From JAUVPY01 sp034412795 (GTDB lineage Bacteria; Chloroflexota; Anaerolineae; 4572-78; NAK82), in contig DAOUMD010000218.1 of assembly GCA_034412795.1 (NCBI GenBank), forward strand, positions 1-64,000: 64,000 nucleotides of DNA, read 5' to 3'. Of the stretch, positions 16,427-25,137 are shown one piece after another. The notes under the pieces were generated by a model, which had not been told where the DNA came from, ran no database searches, and saw nothing but the letters and a program-made list of their open reading frames with translations. Every line of letters starts with the position of its first letter. The stretch's first letter is position 1. The translations under genes and the position numbers were made by a program.

Positions 16427-17260
16427 CTACACGCCACTGAAGGCCAAGAAGCCGCCGTCGATGGGCACGACCACACCGGTGACGAAAGCCGAGGCGGGCG
16501 AAATCAGCCAGAGCACGGCACCTAGCAGGTCTTCGGGGTCGCCAAAGCGGCCCATGGGGGTGTGGTCGATAATGGATTGGCCACGCGGAGTCAGTTCACC
16601 GGTGGCCTCGTCGGTCAGCAAGAACTTGTTCTGTGAGGTCAGGAAAAAGCCTGGCGCGATGGCATTAACCCGGATGTTGGGCGAATACTCCTGGGCTATG
16701 TGCACCGCCAACCATTGGGTGAAGTTGCTGACGGCTGCCTTGGCCGCCGAATAGGCCGGGATTCTGGTCAAAGGGCGCAATGCATTCATCGACGAGATGT
16801 TGAGAATGACTCCCTCGCCCTGCTCGGCCATATATTTGCCGAAAGCCTGGCTGGGCAAAATCGTCCCTATGATGTTCAGGTCGAATACGAAGCGTAAGGC
16901 ATCGGGTGGCAACTCGAAGAAGGATTGATCGGGTCCCGTGGTCGCGCGCGGGTTGTTGCCACCAGCCCCGTTGATCAGACAGTCTACTCGTCCAAAGGTC
17001 TCCACGACTTGTTGAGCGGTCTGCTCCAGGATTTCGGGGTTGAGCACATTCGTGCCCAGAACGATGGCCCGGCCCGGGCCGGCCTCGAAACGGGGCATCA
17101 GACGGTCGGCCAGGCTTGGATCAAGGTCCACGATGGCGACGTTGGCGCCACACCCTACCAGCGCACAGGCCATCTCGCCACCCAGTATCCCAGCTCCTCC
17201 GGTGATGACCACCGTCTTACCGGCAAAGTCATACATTTTTGTGAGTTCATTGAGATTCAT
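16427..17260 (-). CDS. SDR-family fructuronate reductase (D-mannonate oxidoreductase, UxuB-like)
   Basis: 277 residues from ATG 17260; upstream codons only translate repeat DNA. Rossmann TGGAGILGG at about 20-28, acidic DLDP after strand 2 (favours NAD), the NGAGGNNPRATT motif typical of the SDR-type mannonate oxidoreductases of Gram-positive bacteria, and catalytic YSAAK. It would reduce fructuronate, the product of UxaE, to mannonate. AGGTG is about 9 nt upstream. Head of the enzyme genes, just after the LacI regulator. Confidence 0.8.
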   Translation of the reverse strand: MNLNELTKMYDFAGKTVVITGGAGILGGEMACALVGCGANVAIVDLDPSLADRLMPRFEAGPGRAIVLGTNVLNPEILEQTAQQVVETFGRVDCLINGAGGNNPRATTGPDQSFFELPPDALRFVFDLNIIGTILPSQAFGKYMAEQGEGVILNISSMNALRPLTRIPAYSAAKAAVSNFTQWLAVHIAQEYSPNIRVNAIAPGFFLTSQNKFLLTDEATGELTPRGQSIIDHTPMGRFGDPEDLLGAVLWLISPASAFVTGVVVPIDGGFLAFSGV

Positions 17261-17337
17261 AGCTTTCGCACCTTGTCTGTTAGAGATTAGAGATAAGATA
17301 TTAGATATTAGAGACTCAAGGAATGAATCTCTAATAT

Positions 17338-17433
17338 CTAGGCCGTGTTGACATTTGAGTCTTTGCGCCTGAGAACCCCGCGACAAATAAGGAAATGCAC
17401 CTCTGGGAATGCGCAAATGTCAACACTACCTAG
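17338..17433. repeat. MITE-like element R1, copy 1
   Basis: 96 bp bounded by CTAG with 13-bp perfect terminal inverted repeats GTGTTGACATTTG (17345-17357) and its complement (17414-17426). A second copy of identical length lies at 50941-51036 with only a few differences. The right end supplies the TAG stop codon of the LacI gene. A short TTAGAGAT word array (17280-17340) abuts it. Confidence 0.85.
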
Positions 17434-18449
17434 TCTCCAATATCCGTTCTTTGTGTCGACTCTCGCACGACCAGTTCTACGTCCACGCGAATGGGGCTAA
17501 ATGCCTCGTCGGGTTGGTTGAGCATTGCCAGAAGCCGGATCATCGCCTGCTGGCCCAGGTAGTACTTGTTTACGCGCACGGTCGTCAATGCCGGGCTGAC
17601 CATGGCTGCCAAACGAATATCGTCGAAGCCAACGATCGCGCATCCCCCAGGCACCCGGCGGTTTAGTTCACGGCAGGCCTGAACCGCCCCCAGGGCGCTA
17701 AGGTCGTTGTAAGCGAACAGGGCCGTTAGCTGGGGGTGTTTAATTAGTAAGCGTTGCGCCGCGTCGTAACCACCCTCGATGGTTGGCGGGCCGTTTGTTA
17801 TCCAATCCTCGGGGGTGGGCAGGCCGCGGGCAGCCATGGCCTGGCGAAACCCCTCGACACGCTGCGTGCTGCTGGGGGATGTGGCAGGTCCGGCCAGCAT
17901 GCCAATGGCAGCGTGCCCCTGGGTGGCCAGGTGATCCACCGCCAGTTTCGCGCCCCGCTGATTATTTACCAGGATCAGGCTGACGCCCGGGTGTTTCAAG
18001 TAGCGGTTGAGTGTCACCAGGGGACGGTAGCCGTCGGCGAAAACGGCCAGCTCGCCATCGCTGATGCGAGAGCCGAAGAGGATGATGCCATCCACCGGCT
18101 GGGCGGCCAGTGAGTGGAGTACCTGGAGCTCCTCGCTCGGGCCCTCGTCGGTGTTGCACAGAAAGACGCTGTAATCCTCTCTGCGCGCCACGTCTTGCAC
18201 GCCTCGGGCAATCTCGGGGAAGAAGGGATTGGTGATGTCGGGCACCACCAGGCCGACAGTGCAGGTAAGCCGGGTGGCCAGGCCGCGCGCCACGCGGCTG
18301 GGCCGGTAATCCAACGCCCGCACAGCCTCCATCACCCGTTTCCGGGTGGCGGGGCTGATTTCCCCTTTGTTATTGATGGCGCGGGAGACGGTCTGGCGCG
18401 AAACGCCAGCTTCGCGGGCCACGTCTTCGATGGTGATTCTTCGCTTCAT
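17430..18449 (-). CDS. LacI-family transcriptional regulator
   Basis: 339 residues from ATG 18449. N-terminal helix-turn-helix (ITIEDVAREAGVSRQTVSRAIN), hinge helix YRPSRVARGLA, then a periplasmic-binding-like effector domain with TNPFFPEI and GFDDI. It should repress the sugar-acid genes and itself until a sugar-acid or its phosphate binds. Its own promoter carries two overlapping near-palindromic operators just after the start site. The stop codon is provided by the adjacent MITE, so the natural C-terminus may have been trimmed slightly. Confidence 0.93.
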   Translation of the reverse strand: MKRRITIEDVAREAGVSRQTVSRAINNKGEISPATRKRVMEAVRALDYRPSRVARGLATRLTCTVGLVVPDITNPFFPEIARGVQDVARREDYSVFLCNTDEGPSEELQVLHSLAAQPVDGIILFGSRISDGELAVFADGYRPLVTLNRYLKHPGVSLILVNNQRGAKLAVDHLATQGHAAIGMLAGPATSPSSTQRVEGFRQAMAARGLPTPEDWITNGPPTIEGGYDAAQRLLIKHPQLTALFAYNDLSALGAVQACRELNRRVPGGCAIVGFDDIRLAAMVSPALTTVRVNKYYLGQQAMIRLLAMLNQPDEAFSPIRVDVELVVRESTQRTDIGD

Positions 18450-18453
18450 AAGC

Positions 18454-18479
18454 CGTGAGCGCTCACGTGAACGGTCACG
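18454..18479. promoter_or_regulatory. Tandem LacI-type operators
   Basis: CGTGAGCGCTCACG (18454-18467) is a perfect 14-bp palindrome; CGTGAACGGTCACG (18466-18479) overlaps it by 2 bp and keeps the CGTGA/TCACG arms. They lie between the -10 and the LacI start codon, as expected for autorepression. Confidence 0.8.
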
Positions 18480-18483
18480 AGTG

Positions 18484-18512
18484 AGTGTACACCGATTTTG
18501 GCTCTTTGTCAA
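18484..18512 (-). promoter_or_regulatory. Sigma-70 promoter of the LacI regulator
   Basis: On the minus strand TTGACA (18507-18512), 17-bp spacer, TACACT (18484-18489). Transcript start falls at the edge of the operators. Confidence 0.8.
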
Positions 18513-18692
18513 TTTGACAGGGGGGCAGGGGGCTGGGGGGCAGGGGAGCTATCGGGGCACCTGTGAATGGGTAGACTCCCTGGAAATCTGACACTGTGAC
18601 CATTGCGCAGCACAGACAATTATGCTATATTCAGCAAAGTCTGTGAGGCATCCTTCCGATCAACCAGCCTACCAATTTCCCAATCTACCACT

Positions 18693-19187
18693 ATGAATAC
18701 CCCACCCAACCGCCACCTCATCTTCATCCACGGCCTGATCAGCAGCGGAGGAAGCTACAAGGCTACCCTGCTGCGCGGGTTCTTTCCTGATATCGTCACA
18801 CCCGACTTCGAGGGCTCGCTGGAAGAGCGTTTGGCCCAACTGGAGTCCATCCTGACCGATCAATCGGGCTGGGTGATTATCGGCTCCAGCTTCGGCGGGT
18901 TGATGGGTGCTATGTTTACCTGCCAGCATCCCGATCAGGTGAGAAAGCTCATCATGCTGGCCCCGGCCCTCATCTGGCCCGAGTTCGCCCAGTCACCGCC
19001 CTCGCCCGTCTCCGTGCCGACGGTGGTGTATCACGGAACCCAGGACAATCTCATTCCTCTGGACCTGGTCCGCCCCCTGGCCGAGCAGGTCTTCACGAAT
19101 CTGACTTTCCACGCAGTGGATGACGATCACGGGTTGAAGGCCACGGTACAGGGTATTGATTGGCGGGCACTGGTGGGCGAGGCATGA
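18693..19187 (+). CDS. Small alpha/beta-hydrolase (esterase-like)
   Basis: 164 residues from ATG 18693. HLIFIHGLISSGG forms the oxyanion region, IIGSSFGGLMG holds the nucleophile Ser, YHGTQDNLIPLDL the acid Asp, and DDDHGL the His. Complete catalytic triad in a minimal fold without lid, as in the YqiA/RbbP-like esterases. Substrate unknown. No convincing RBS is seen; the frame extends upstream without a better start. Confidence 0.8.
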   Translation: MNTPPNRHLIFIHGLISSGGSYKATLLRGFFPDIVTPDFEGSLEERLAQLESILTDQSGWVIIGSSFGGLMGAMFTCQHPDQVRKLIMLAPALIWPEFAQSPPSPVSVPTVVYHGTQDNLIPLDLVRPLAEQVFTNLTFHAVDDDHGLKATVQGIDWRALVGEA

Positions 19188-19308
19188 CGAACCTATCGCG
19201 CACTTGGCTGACTTTCGAGTTAAGCTTCCCTATAATATCCCTAGAGAGTCCTGCAACGTATCAGGGCAATGCCGTGGCTTGGCGTTAGAACCAGCTAGGG
19301 GCGAAGGT

Positions 19309-19566
19309 ATGTTAAGTAAAACCGTCAGCATTCACGATGCTCAAAACAATCTGCGTGAATGGGTTAAGCGCGCCTTGCAAGGGGATGAGGTTATCATTGC
19401 TGAGGCGGATGAACCTCTGGTGCGGCTTGTCCCTATCGCCCGGAGTGATCAGCCCCGGGTGGCTGGCCTGAATCAGGGTGAGATTTGGGTCAGCGACGAT
19501 TTTGACCAGCCATTGCCTGATGAGTTCTGGGTCGGTTCTCTAAGGATCCTTTTGACCGGCTGCTAA
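19309..19566 (+). CDS. Phd/YefM-type antitoxin, altered C-terminus
   Basis: 85 residues from ATG 19309. KTVSIHDAQNNLREWVKRALQGDEVIIAEADEPLVRLVP is split over the usual Phd/YefM DNA-binding N-domain, and the toxin-binding tail DDFDQPLPDEFWVG is recognisable. Immediately after this point the sequence jumps to the 3' end of a PIN toxin gene in another frame, so the last nine residues are foreign. The pair has lost its toxin by an internal deletion. Confidence 0.75.
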   Translation: MLSKTVSIHDAQNNLREWVKRALQGDEVIIAEADEPLVRLVPIARSDQPRVAGLNQGEIWVSDDFDQPLPDEFWVGSLRILLTGC

Positions 19567-19649
19567 TTGCCCAGGCGGTGACCGAAGATGCCTTTTTGGT
19601 CAGCACAGATGAGATGTTCTCCAACTATTCGGTGAAGCTGTTTTGGTAA
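19536..19649 (+). pseudogene. VapC-type PIN toxin, last ~37 codons only
   Basis: Read in the frame from TCT 19539 it gives KDPFDRLLIAQAV, then LVSTDEMFSNYSVKLFW and a stop, the typical end of a PIN ribonuclease (last acidic residues and YxVxxxW). The first ~90 residues, with two catalytic acids, are gone. Confidence 0.75.
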
Positions 19650-19664
19650 AGGAATCTCCTCTAT

Positions 19665-19841
19665 TCAGTGCGCCTCGTCGCGAATCAACTGGCTCACTTG
19701 TTGTGCCAGCTCGGGTGTGACCTTCACCTGGTGCACTTCACGGGCGTGTTGGGCCACTTGCTGTAAGACTTCTTCTACGGTCTTGCCACGAATTTCGTGG
19801 TCACAGTCAAAACCGGCATCGCGACAGCGTAACGTCTTCAT
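19665..19841 (-). CDS. DUF1059 small protein
   Basis: 58 residues, start MKTLRCRDAGFDCDHEIRG, end TPELAQQVSQLIRDEAH. The family is a small stress-associated protein of unknown function with a Cys-containing N-terminal strand and an HAREVHQ-type helix. GGAGTGAGC precedes the ATG. A paralogue is encoded at 32689-32880. The promoter carries the phased AACG boxes shared with hsp20. Confidence 0.88.
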   Translation of the reverse strand: MKTLRCRDAGFDCDHEIRGKTVEEVLQQVAQHAREVHQVKVTPELAQQVSQLIRDEAH

Positions 19842-19917
19842 AATGGCTCACTCCTTTTTTGTGTCTTGTAGCTCTCCAGGTTCTGGTGACCGGTCAGTCA
19901 GTTTGGGTTGGTTGCAG

Positions 19918-19996
19918 GTATAGCATAGCATATGGGGCGTTACCAAAACGTTGCGCGGCACATCGATTGGCGTTGCTTTTGCCGTTCCCTGGCGTT
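19918..19996 (-). promoter_or_regulatory. Promoter with phased AACG boxes (DUF1059 gene)
   Basis: Minus-strand extended -10 TGCTATGCT (hexamer at 19922-19927). CGTT boxes on the plus strand at 19938, 19949, 19971, 19983 and 19993: 11, 22, 12 and 10 bp apart. The first box is exactly 11 bp from the hexamer, as in the copies at 27566 and 32497. Confidence 0.65.
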
Positions 19997-20114
19997 ACAT
20001 GGGGTGTTTCTAGAGAGAAAAGAGTGTCACCAGTTTTCACACGTAAATATACGCTAAGCAACGATTGACTACCCGATCCGTTGAATCCTGGGTATCCGTG
20101 TTTTTTTCTCGTGG

Positions 20115-23100
20115 CTACCCGGGCCGGTAGTTGTTGATGAAGTTGGTGGGATGGGCGTAGGCATCGAGCACCCGCTCCCGGTCGGCGGGCTGCTTCCAGG
20201 CCCACTTGGAGGCCGGCAGGCTAATGCGCCGAATCTCAAAGTGCAGGTGGGCCGGGTAGCGATCCTTTTCGCCTTTGCCGATGGTCCCAATTCGGTCCCC
20301 GCGTCGCACCACGTCGCCTTTGCTCACCAGCCGCTGCCGGAGGTGGGCGTATTGGCTCCACACCGTGTCACCGGTCGGCAGGCGGTGCTCAATCAGAATG
20401 ATGTTGCCCCAATAGGGGAAGCTGTAAGAGGTCACTACCCGTCCGTGGGCCACGGCGTACACCGGATCGCCTAGGTCCACGTCGGGCGAGTCACCCGGAC
20501 CCAGCCTGCGGTTCCAATCCTCGCCCGTGTGCCAGGCCCCTCGTTCGGCGTAGTAGGTTTGGTCCACCAGATCGGCGACCACGTAGTAGCCCCGGCCATG
20601 GGGAGCCCCCACCGGGAAGTCGAAGCCGTCGACGACCAGGGGCCAGGGGAGCTCCAGGCCCCGGCCACGTACCGGGTGATAGTCGATATTGGCAATAGCC
20701 TCGTCCACCGGCTGGGAGGGATCGCTATCGAGCAGCAGGTGACCGCACTGCTGGTAAAGCCGGTACAGTTCGTCCCAATCAGGGATCAGCGGGGCCGTCA
20801 TGCCGACGTTCGGATCCCCATCGTTGTTATCGTCAGGGGTGGCCACAAAGCCCCAAGGCATATAGCTGCTGGCCCCCTTTCTAAACCAATCGGCCAGGTC
20901 GGTCCGGGTCTTTTCGGGGCGATTGTCGTACTTGCGCAGGTCAAAGCCGGCCTCTTCGATGATGAACGGTTTGCCAAAGGCGCGGGCCAGGTCGCTGTCG
21001 TCTTCAATGGCCTCGGGGTCTTCGTTGCCGTTGTAGGCGTGGATGGTGACGAAGTCGATGTGGGCGGAGCCGTACAGCTCTTGCCGCAAATCCTCCCTGC
21101 CTTGCATCCAGGCGTGGCGGGTGCTGACCATCCCGGTGGTGACCAGGTGGCGCAGGTCCCAGCCCTTGATGGCCGCCGCCACCGACTTGTTGAAGTGGAC
21201 AAAGAGCTCGGGCTCACTTTCGGCCTTGAGTTTGTTACCGATTTCCCAGGCGAAGATGTGCGGCTCATCCCTGAAGGCGGTGACAACGTGCCCTACAAAG
21301 GGCAGGTAGTTCTCGCGATAGCCACCTTCAAAGAAGGCTTTGTTCAACATCTGCTTATCGCTGTTGGGGTGATCGACGTAGAACTTATCATCCCCTTTCA
21401 CGTAGAAGGGCACGTCGTTGTACAGGTTGGTCAGGGCCGGCAGCAGGTAGATGTCCGGGTATTTGGTGCGGATCAGGTCCAGCACTTCGCGCAGACGGTC
21501 CACGATCTGGTCGGGAGTGGCGTCTCTGTGAGCCGGGAAGACGCGCACCAGGCGGGCATTCATGTTGCTGGCAGCGTTTAGTTGTAGATCACGGTGTTCC
21601 CTGGGAGCGTGCGCAAAGTAGGCCGGATCGTGACCGTAGTGAACCAGGCCACGGATGTTGACCCCTATGAAGCGGGTAGGCTTGCCCTTGACCTGGAACT
21701 TGTTGCCCGCCAACTGCACAAAAGCGGACGGGAGAGATGCCGCCACGGCCAGGGGTTGGGCAGAGGTGCTCAGCACCCGATCCTCAACCTGGGGCACGAC
21801 GTAGGTTTTTTCGGGCTTGAAGATAAAGCCATCCGCCTCAAGTTGGGCGTTATGCTTCACCACCTCGTCCATAAACATGGGCCAGGTGAAACCGGGGATC
21901 TTCCCCTCCAGATTTTGCTTCCAGTAGTTCCAACGATTGCCGTAGTAGCCGGTGATATGTTGGGTCCAGGCCACGTCGGGCACCGTGGGAATCCCCGGCG
22001 TTACGCCGCGCGGGGTGAAATCAACCTGGGTCTGGTCCCATAAGCCAATGGGGACGTAGACCAGGCCGTGCTCATAGAGTTGGGCCACGTAGGTTTGCCC
22101 CTCGTAGGTGGCTTCGTATTCGCCCGTAAGACGCTCACCCAGGTTATGCTCTCGGGCCACCTTGTATAGCGCAGCGTCAGGATTGAGCGGAATGACCAAC
22201 GGTTCTCCGGCCTCACGCAGCGTTTCGACCAGGGTTTGCTCTGGGGGCGGGGGCGGCTCGGGTTGTGGACCAGGCTCCTGAGCCATGGCGCGCAATTCGT
22301 CCATCAGCGTGATCGATCGACTGTCATTGTCGACGCCGGTCAGGCGGAAGGTGTCCCAGCCGGGGCCGGTGCCGACCTGGAAAAGGCAAGCGCCCAGGAC
22401 GTAATCGTCTTGCAGTAGATGCCCGTTGTACCAGCGCAGCGATTGCTTATAGCCGTCCTCCGGGACCGAATCCCAGCGGTAGAGCCAGCCGACGTCGGCG
22501 TTTTTTTCGGATCGGTCGTCGTCGGGGTGCACCTGGGGGTGCATATACATGCGGGCCAGGCCGGCCTCGGTGATGATCACCTGGTGCTGACTGCCGAATT
22601 GGGCGCGAATGGTCTCCATCACTCCGCGATAGATGCCGCACGCGCTGCGGGTGTTCGGCTGCGCCGAGTCCATGTTCGGCCAGCCGTACTCGTGGAAGCC
22701 CAAGTACTTGTGAGATGCCAGCGTCCGCGGAAAGTGCGTGCGGTAGTCCTCGCCGTTGATCCAGTTGCCGGCACCGAAGTTAAAGGCGACTGCCTGCAGG
22801 CGGTGTTCGGCCAGGCGATTCTGGAACGCCGTCTCGAGGGCATCGTAGGCCGCCGCGCGGCGCACCATCTCCTGATAATCGGGGGCATTGTGATCGTGTC
22901 CCGGCGGGAAGGAGTTGGAGCCGCGGACCGACTCGTTCAAGAGCATCCAGGCATCGATCACCGGCCGCCCGTTGATCGTTTCGGTGGCGATGGGGAACTG
23001 GTTGAGGATGCGCTCGGCCCACCTGATTCCTTGCCCGACCGGATTGTCGCTATCCAGCATTTGATCTTGCTGGTGGGGGGTGAAGACAAAGGGCCGACCG

Positions 23101-23255
23101 ATGACAAAGGTCTCGGGCGACCACTCCCGGCGTAAGTCGCGCAGCGCATCTTTGAAGTCCACGTGGCTCAACAATACCGGCGGCTGGACGCTTCTGATGG
23201 CATCGACCACCCCCGGCGCGCTAAAGTTGACGGTGTAAAAGCCTAGCTTGTTCAT
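20115..23255 (-). CDS. Large fusion: two glycoside-hydrolase-like domains plus M23 endopeptidase
   Basis: 1046 residues, start supported by AAGGAGG. Domain 1 (about 1-340) is a TIM-barrel glycosidase-like unit with WMLLNES (Glu108) and IITEAG (Glu230). A proline-rich linker (about 348-362) leads to a module with LGERLTGEY and YVAQLYEHGLVYVP and a LysM-like TWPMFMDEVVKHNAQL. Domain 2 (about 505-850) resembles GH5, but the acid/base motif NE reads NK (WEIGNK, Lys675), while the nucleophile region FIIEEAGF (767-768) is kept. The C-terminus (about 900-1046) is an M23 peptidase with HTGED (909-913) and HLHFE (1003-1007). No signal peptide is visible. Probably acts on cell walls or polysaccharide; how it leaves the cell is unknown. 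Confidence 0.75.
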   Translation of the reverse strand: MNKLGFYTVNFSAPGVVDAIRSVQPPVLLSHVDFKDALRDLRREWSPETFVIGRPFVFTPHQQDQMLDSDNPVGQGIRWAERILNQFPIATETINGRPVIDAWMLLNESVRGSNSFPPGHDHNAPDYQEMVRRAAAYDALETAFQNRLAEHRLQAVAFNFGAGNWINGEDYRTHFPRTLASHKYLGFHEYGWPNMDSAQPNTRSACGIYRGVMETIRAQFGSQHQVIITEAGLARMYMHPQVHPDDDRSEKNADVGWLYRWDSVPEDGYKQSLRWYNGHLLQDDYVLGACLFQVGTGPGWDTFRLTGVDNDSRSITLMDELRAMAQEPGPQPEPPPPPEQTLVETLREAGEPLVIPLNPDAALYKVAREHNLGERLTGEYEATYEGQTYVAQLYEHGLVYVPIGLWDQTQVDFTPRGVTPGIPTVPDVAWTQHITGYYGNRWNYWKQNLEGKIPGFTWPMFMDEVVKHNAQLEADGFIFKPEKTYVVPQVEDRVLSTSAQPLAVAASLPSAFVQLAGNKFQVKGKPTRFIGVNIRGLVHYGHDPAYFAHAPREHRDLQLNAASNMNARLVRVFPAHRDATPDQIVDRLREVLDLIRTKYPDIYLLPALTNLYNDVPFYVKGDDKFYVDHPNSDKQMLNKAFFEGGYRENYLPFVGHVVTAFRDEPHIFAWEIGNKLKAESEPELFVHFNKSVAAAIKGWDLRHLVTTGMVSTRHAWMQGREDLRQELYGSAHIDFVTIHAYNGNEDPEAIEDDSDLARAFGKPFIIEEAGFDLRKYDNRPEKTRTDLADWFRKGASSYMPWGFVATPDDNNDGDPNVGMTAPLIPDWDELYRLYQQCGHLLLDSDPSQPVDEAIANIDYHPVRGRGLELPWPLVVDGFDFPVGAPHGRGYYVVADLVDQTYYAERGAWHTGEDWNRRLGPGDSPDVDLGDPVYAVAHGRVVTSYSFPYWGNIILIEHRLPTGDTVWSQYAHLRQRLVSKGDVVRRGDRIGTIGKGEKDRYPAHLHFEIRRISLPASKWAWKQPADRERVLDAYAHPTNFINNYRPG

Positions 23256-23437
23256 GGGGTTTGCCTCCTTGTTTTGTTGCTGATCTTCCCAAAAGCTCTA
23301 CAGGCAGGCAGACGAATGATTGGGCTATCTCTGTCTGTTATACACCATCGGCCTCTCTTTGTCCAGCCTAACGATTGCGCAACCCAGGGTGAGACGTTTG
23401 CGTTCCTCCTCTCGCTACCGTTGAGTGAGACGTAATC

Positions 23438-23585
23438 TTAGCCTCCTTGTAGGGGCAAGCGGCCGTTCCATATGTCGCGGTGATACTTCCATCGACCATT
23501 TTCCTGCTTCCAGACCGCCAGGTATTTAACCGGCGCCCATCTACGCATCTGAGCAGTTAAGTTCAAACCTCAACGGCTACATCTA
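23438..23585 (-). pseudogene. 3' remnant of a SnoaL-like gene (paralogue of 25138-25599)
   Basis: About 130 bp match the end of the SnoaL-like gene 1.7 kb away; the minus strand reads YLAVWKQENGRWKYHRDIWNG and a stop after seven more residues. Upstream the frame is broken by stops. The remnant and the intact copy flank the 488-residue membrane protein gene. The rest of the 23256-23604 spacer holds nothing recognisable. Confidence 0.75.
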
Positions 23586-23604
23586 CCGTCTGACTACACT
23601 CTTA

Positions 23605-25071
23605 TTATCTTCTTGATGCACCATCAGGTTCGGGCACTTTTCCGGTGGAGCGGATGCCGATCAGTTTCTGCAAGATGTCGAACCAGTAGGGAGCACCCAA
23701 CGTGGCCGCTGCTGCGGTGATGATCAGGCCACCAATCGTACTCAATATCCCCCAGTCCTGCGGCGTTTTCTTCCAACCGATGGGGAGATCAAGCTTCTTC
23801 AGTGATTGTTGGAGTTCGTTAAATGTTGTCTCCAATTCCCCGACATCTTGGAGTGGAGTCTGCTCCTGCGTGTCGGCAGCTGGCAGTTTGTAACGCTCGG
23901 CCTGGGCCACCACTGCCTGACGCAAGGTCGGCTCGCGCCACAGGTGGGTCGCGATGTTAATCGAGTCTACGTTGATCAGGGCGGCCAATATCAACGCAAT
24001 CACAAAGGCGCCAACTTGTCGATTGCGTTTGTACCAGCCGTTGGCCCGGTCCATGGCGTTGTTGAACCAGGTCTCGACGTTGGTGCGCGCCACGACAATG
24101 GCCGTCTCTGACACTGTGGCGTAGGTCTTGGCATTGGCCACTAGGTCGTCGAGCGTCCGCTTCAAGCCCGGGTTGCTGACGGCCAGAGCCGCCGCCCCAT
24201 TGACGATCCGGGCCAGCATTTCGTCCTCATCCTGGGGCGGCTTAGCTCGCAGGAATGCGTCGAGTACCTCTTTGGCTGAGTCCAGGACCGGCTCGATATC
24301 TGGACGTTGACGCCTGAGTCGGTCAAACACGGCATTCACCTGGCCTATGTCTTTTACTTGCTCAAGGGCCGTTTGCAGCATTACAACGTGCTTTGGATTG
24401 GGACTTACTTTCAGATACTCCAACTGCCCCCTCAGGTATTCGAGGGTGGTCTTGATCTTCTCGACGTCCGTCTCATTAACTCCCAACAACCTCGTTAGCT
24501 CATCGTCGATGTGGGGGTGATTCGACTTAAGATCCTTGAGCGCAACTTGGAACGTATCCCCTTCTTGCTTGAGCAGCCGGCCCAGAGTCTTTCTTAATCC
24601 CTTGACCTGGTCGGGTGTCAGCTTCACCTCCAGGTTATTCAGGTTGTGCTCCAATTGCCCGATCGCCTGCTGGACGACCGACTCGTCCGTCCCGGCGGTC
24701 ATCACTACGTCGAACAGAGCCAGCGCGAACTTGTCGGCCGGGATGTACGAAGGCTTGCTCTTCCCCTGGGCCAGTCCCTTGATCAGGGGATGCTGGTAGA
24801 GCTCTTTGACCAGGGGCGGCGCCCCTGGAAGCTGCAAATTGACCCCGAACCGCCGGTTGGCTATCTTCCTGGCCTGTTCCCCCGCTCTTCGAAAGGCATT
24901 GAGGGCTGGTTTGGGATCGGCCAGCAGCCCCCAAATGGCTTCTTCCAGGCCGTCGGCCCGGATGGCCAGCCAGCCAACGATCCACTCCTGCGTCTGCATC
25001 ACGGCAATGCTCATCACAAGCCAGACGAAGACCAGCCCGATGGCAACTTCGAGGACTTCTAAGAATGACAT
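23605..25071 (-). CDS. Conserved multi-pass membrane protein of unknown function
   Basis: 488 residues, GGAGGG 5 nt before ATG. One N-terminal TM (about 8-30) with the QEWIVGWLAIRADGLEEAI pattern, then a long soluble helical region with PSYIPADKFALALFD, a TM around 345-365 and a hydrophobic C-terminal segment (about 440-465). This layout, with the IP-x-x-x-F-A-x-A-L-[FL]-D motif, is found in an unnamed family of bacterial membrane proteins. I do not recognise a function. It stands between two SnoaL-like copies and may have arrived by duplication or insertion. Confidence 0.75.
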   Translation of the reverse strand: MSFLEVLEVAIGLVFVWLVMSIAVMQTQEWIVGWLAIRADGLEEAIWGLLADPKPALNAFRRAGEQARKIANRRFGVNLQLPGAPPLVKELYQHPLIKGLAQGKSKPSYIPADKFALALFDVVMTAGTDESVVQQAIGQLEHNLNNLEVKLTPDQVKGLRKTLGRLLKQEGDTFQVALKDLKSNHPHIDDELTRLLGVNETDVEKIKTTLEYLRGQLEYLKVSPNPKHVVMLQTALEQVKDIGQVNAVFDRLRRQRPDIEPVLDSAKEVLDAFLRAKPPQDEDEMLARIVNGAAALAVSNPGLKRTLDDLVANAKTYATVSETAIVVARTNVETWFNNAMDRANGWYKRNRQVGAFVIALILAALINVDSINIATHLWREPTLRQAVVAQAERYKLPAADTQEQTPLQDVGELETTFNELQQSLKKLDLPIGWKKTPQDWGILSTIGGLIITAAAATLGAPYWFDILQKLIGIRSTGKVPEPDGASRR

Positions 25072-25137
25072 GGTGCCCTCCTCTTTACCCGTGAATCGCT
25101 CTGAAACTGGGTTTGAACCGATGCGGGTAGCGTGTCC

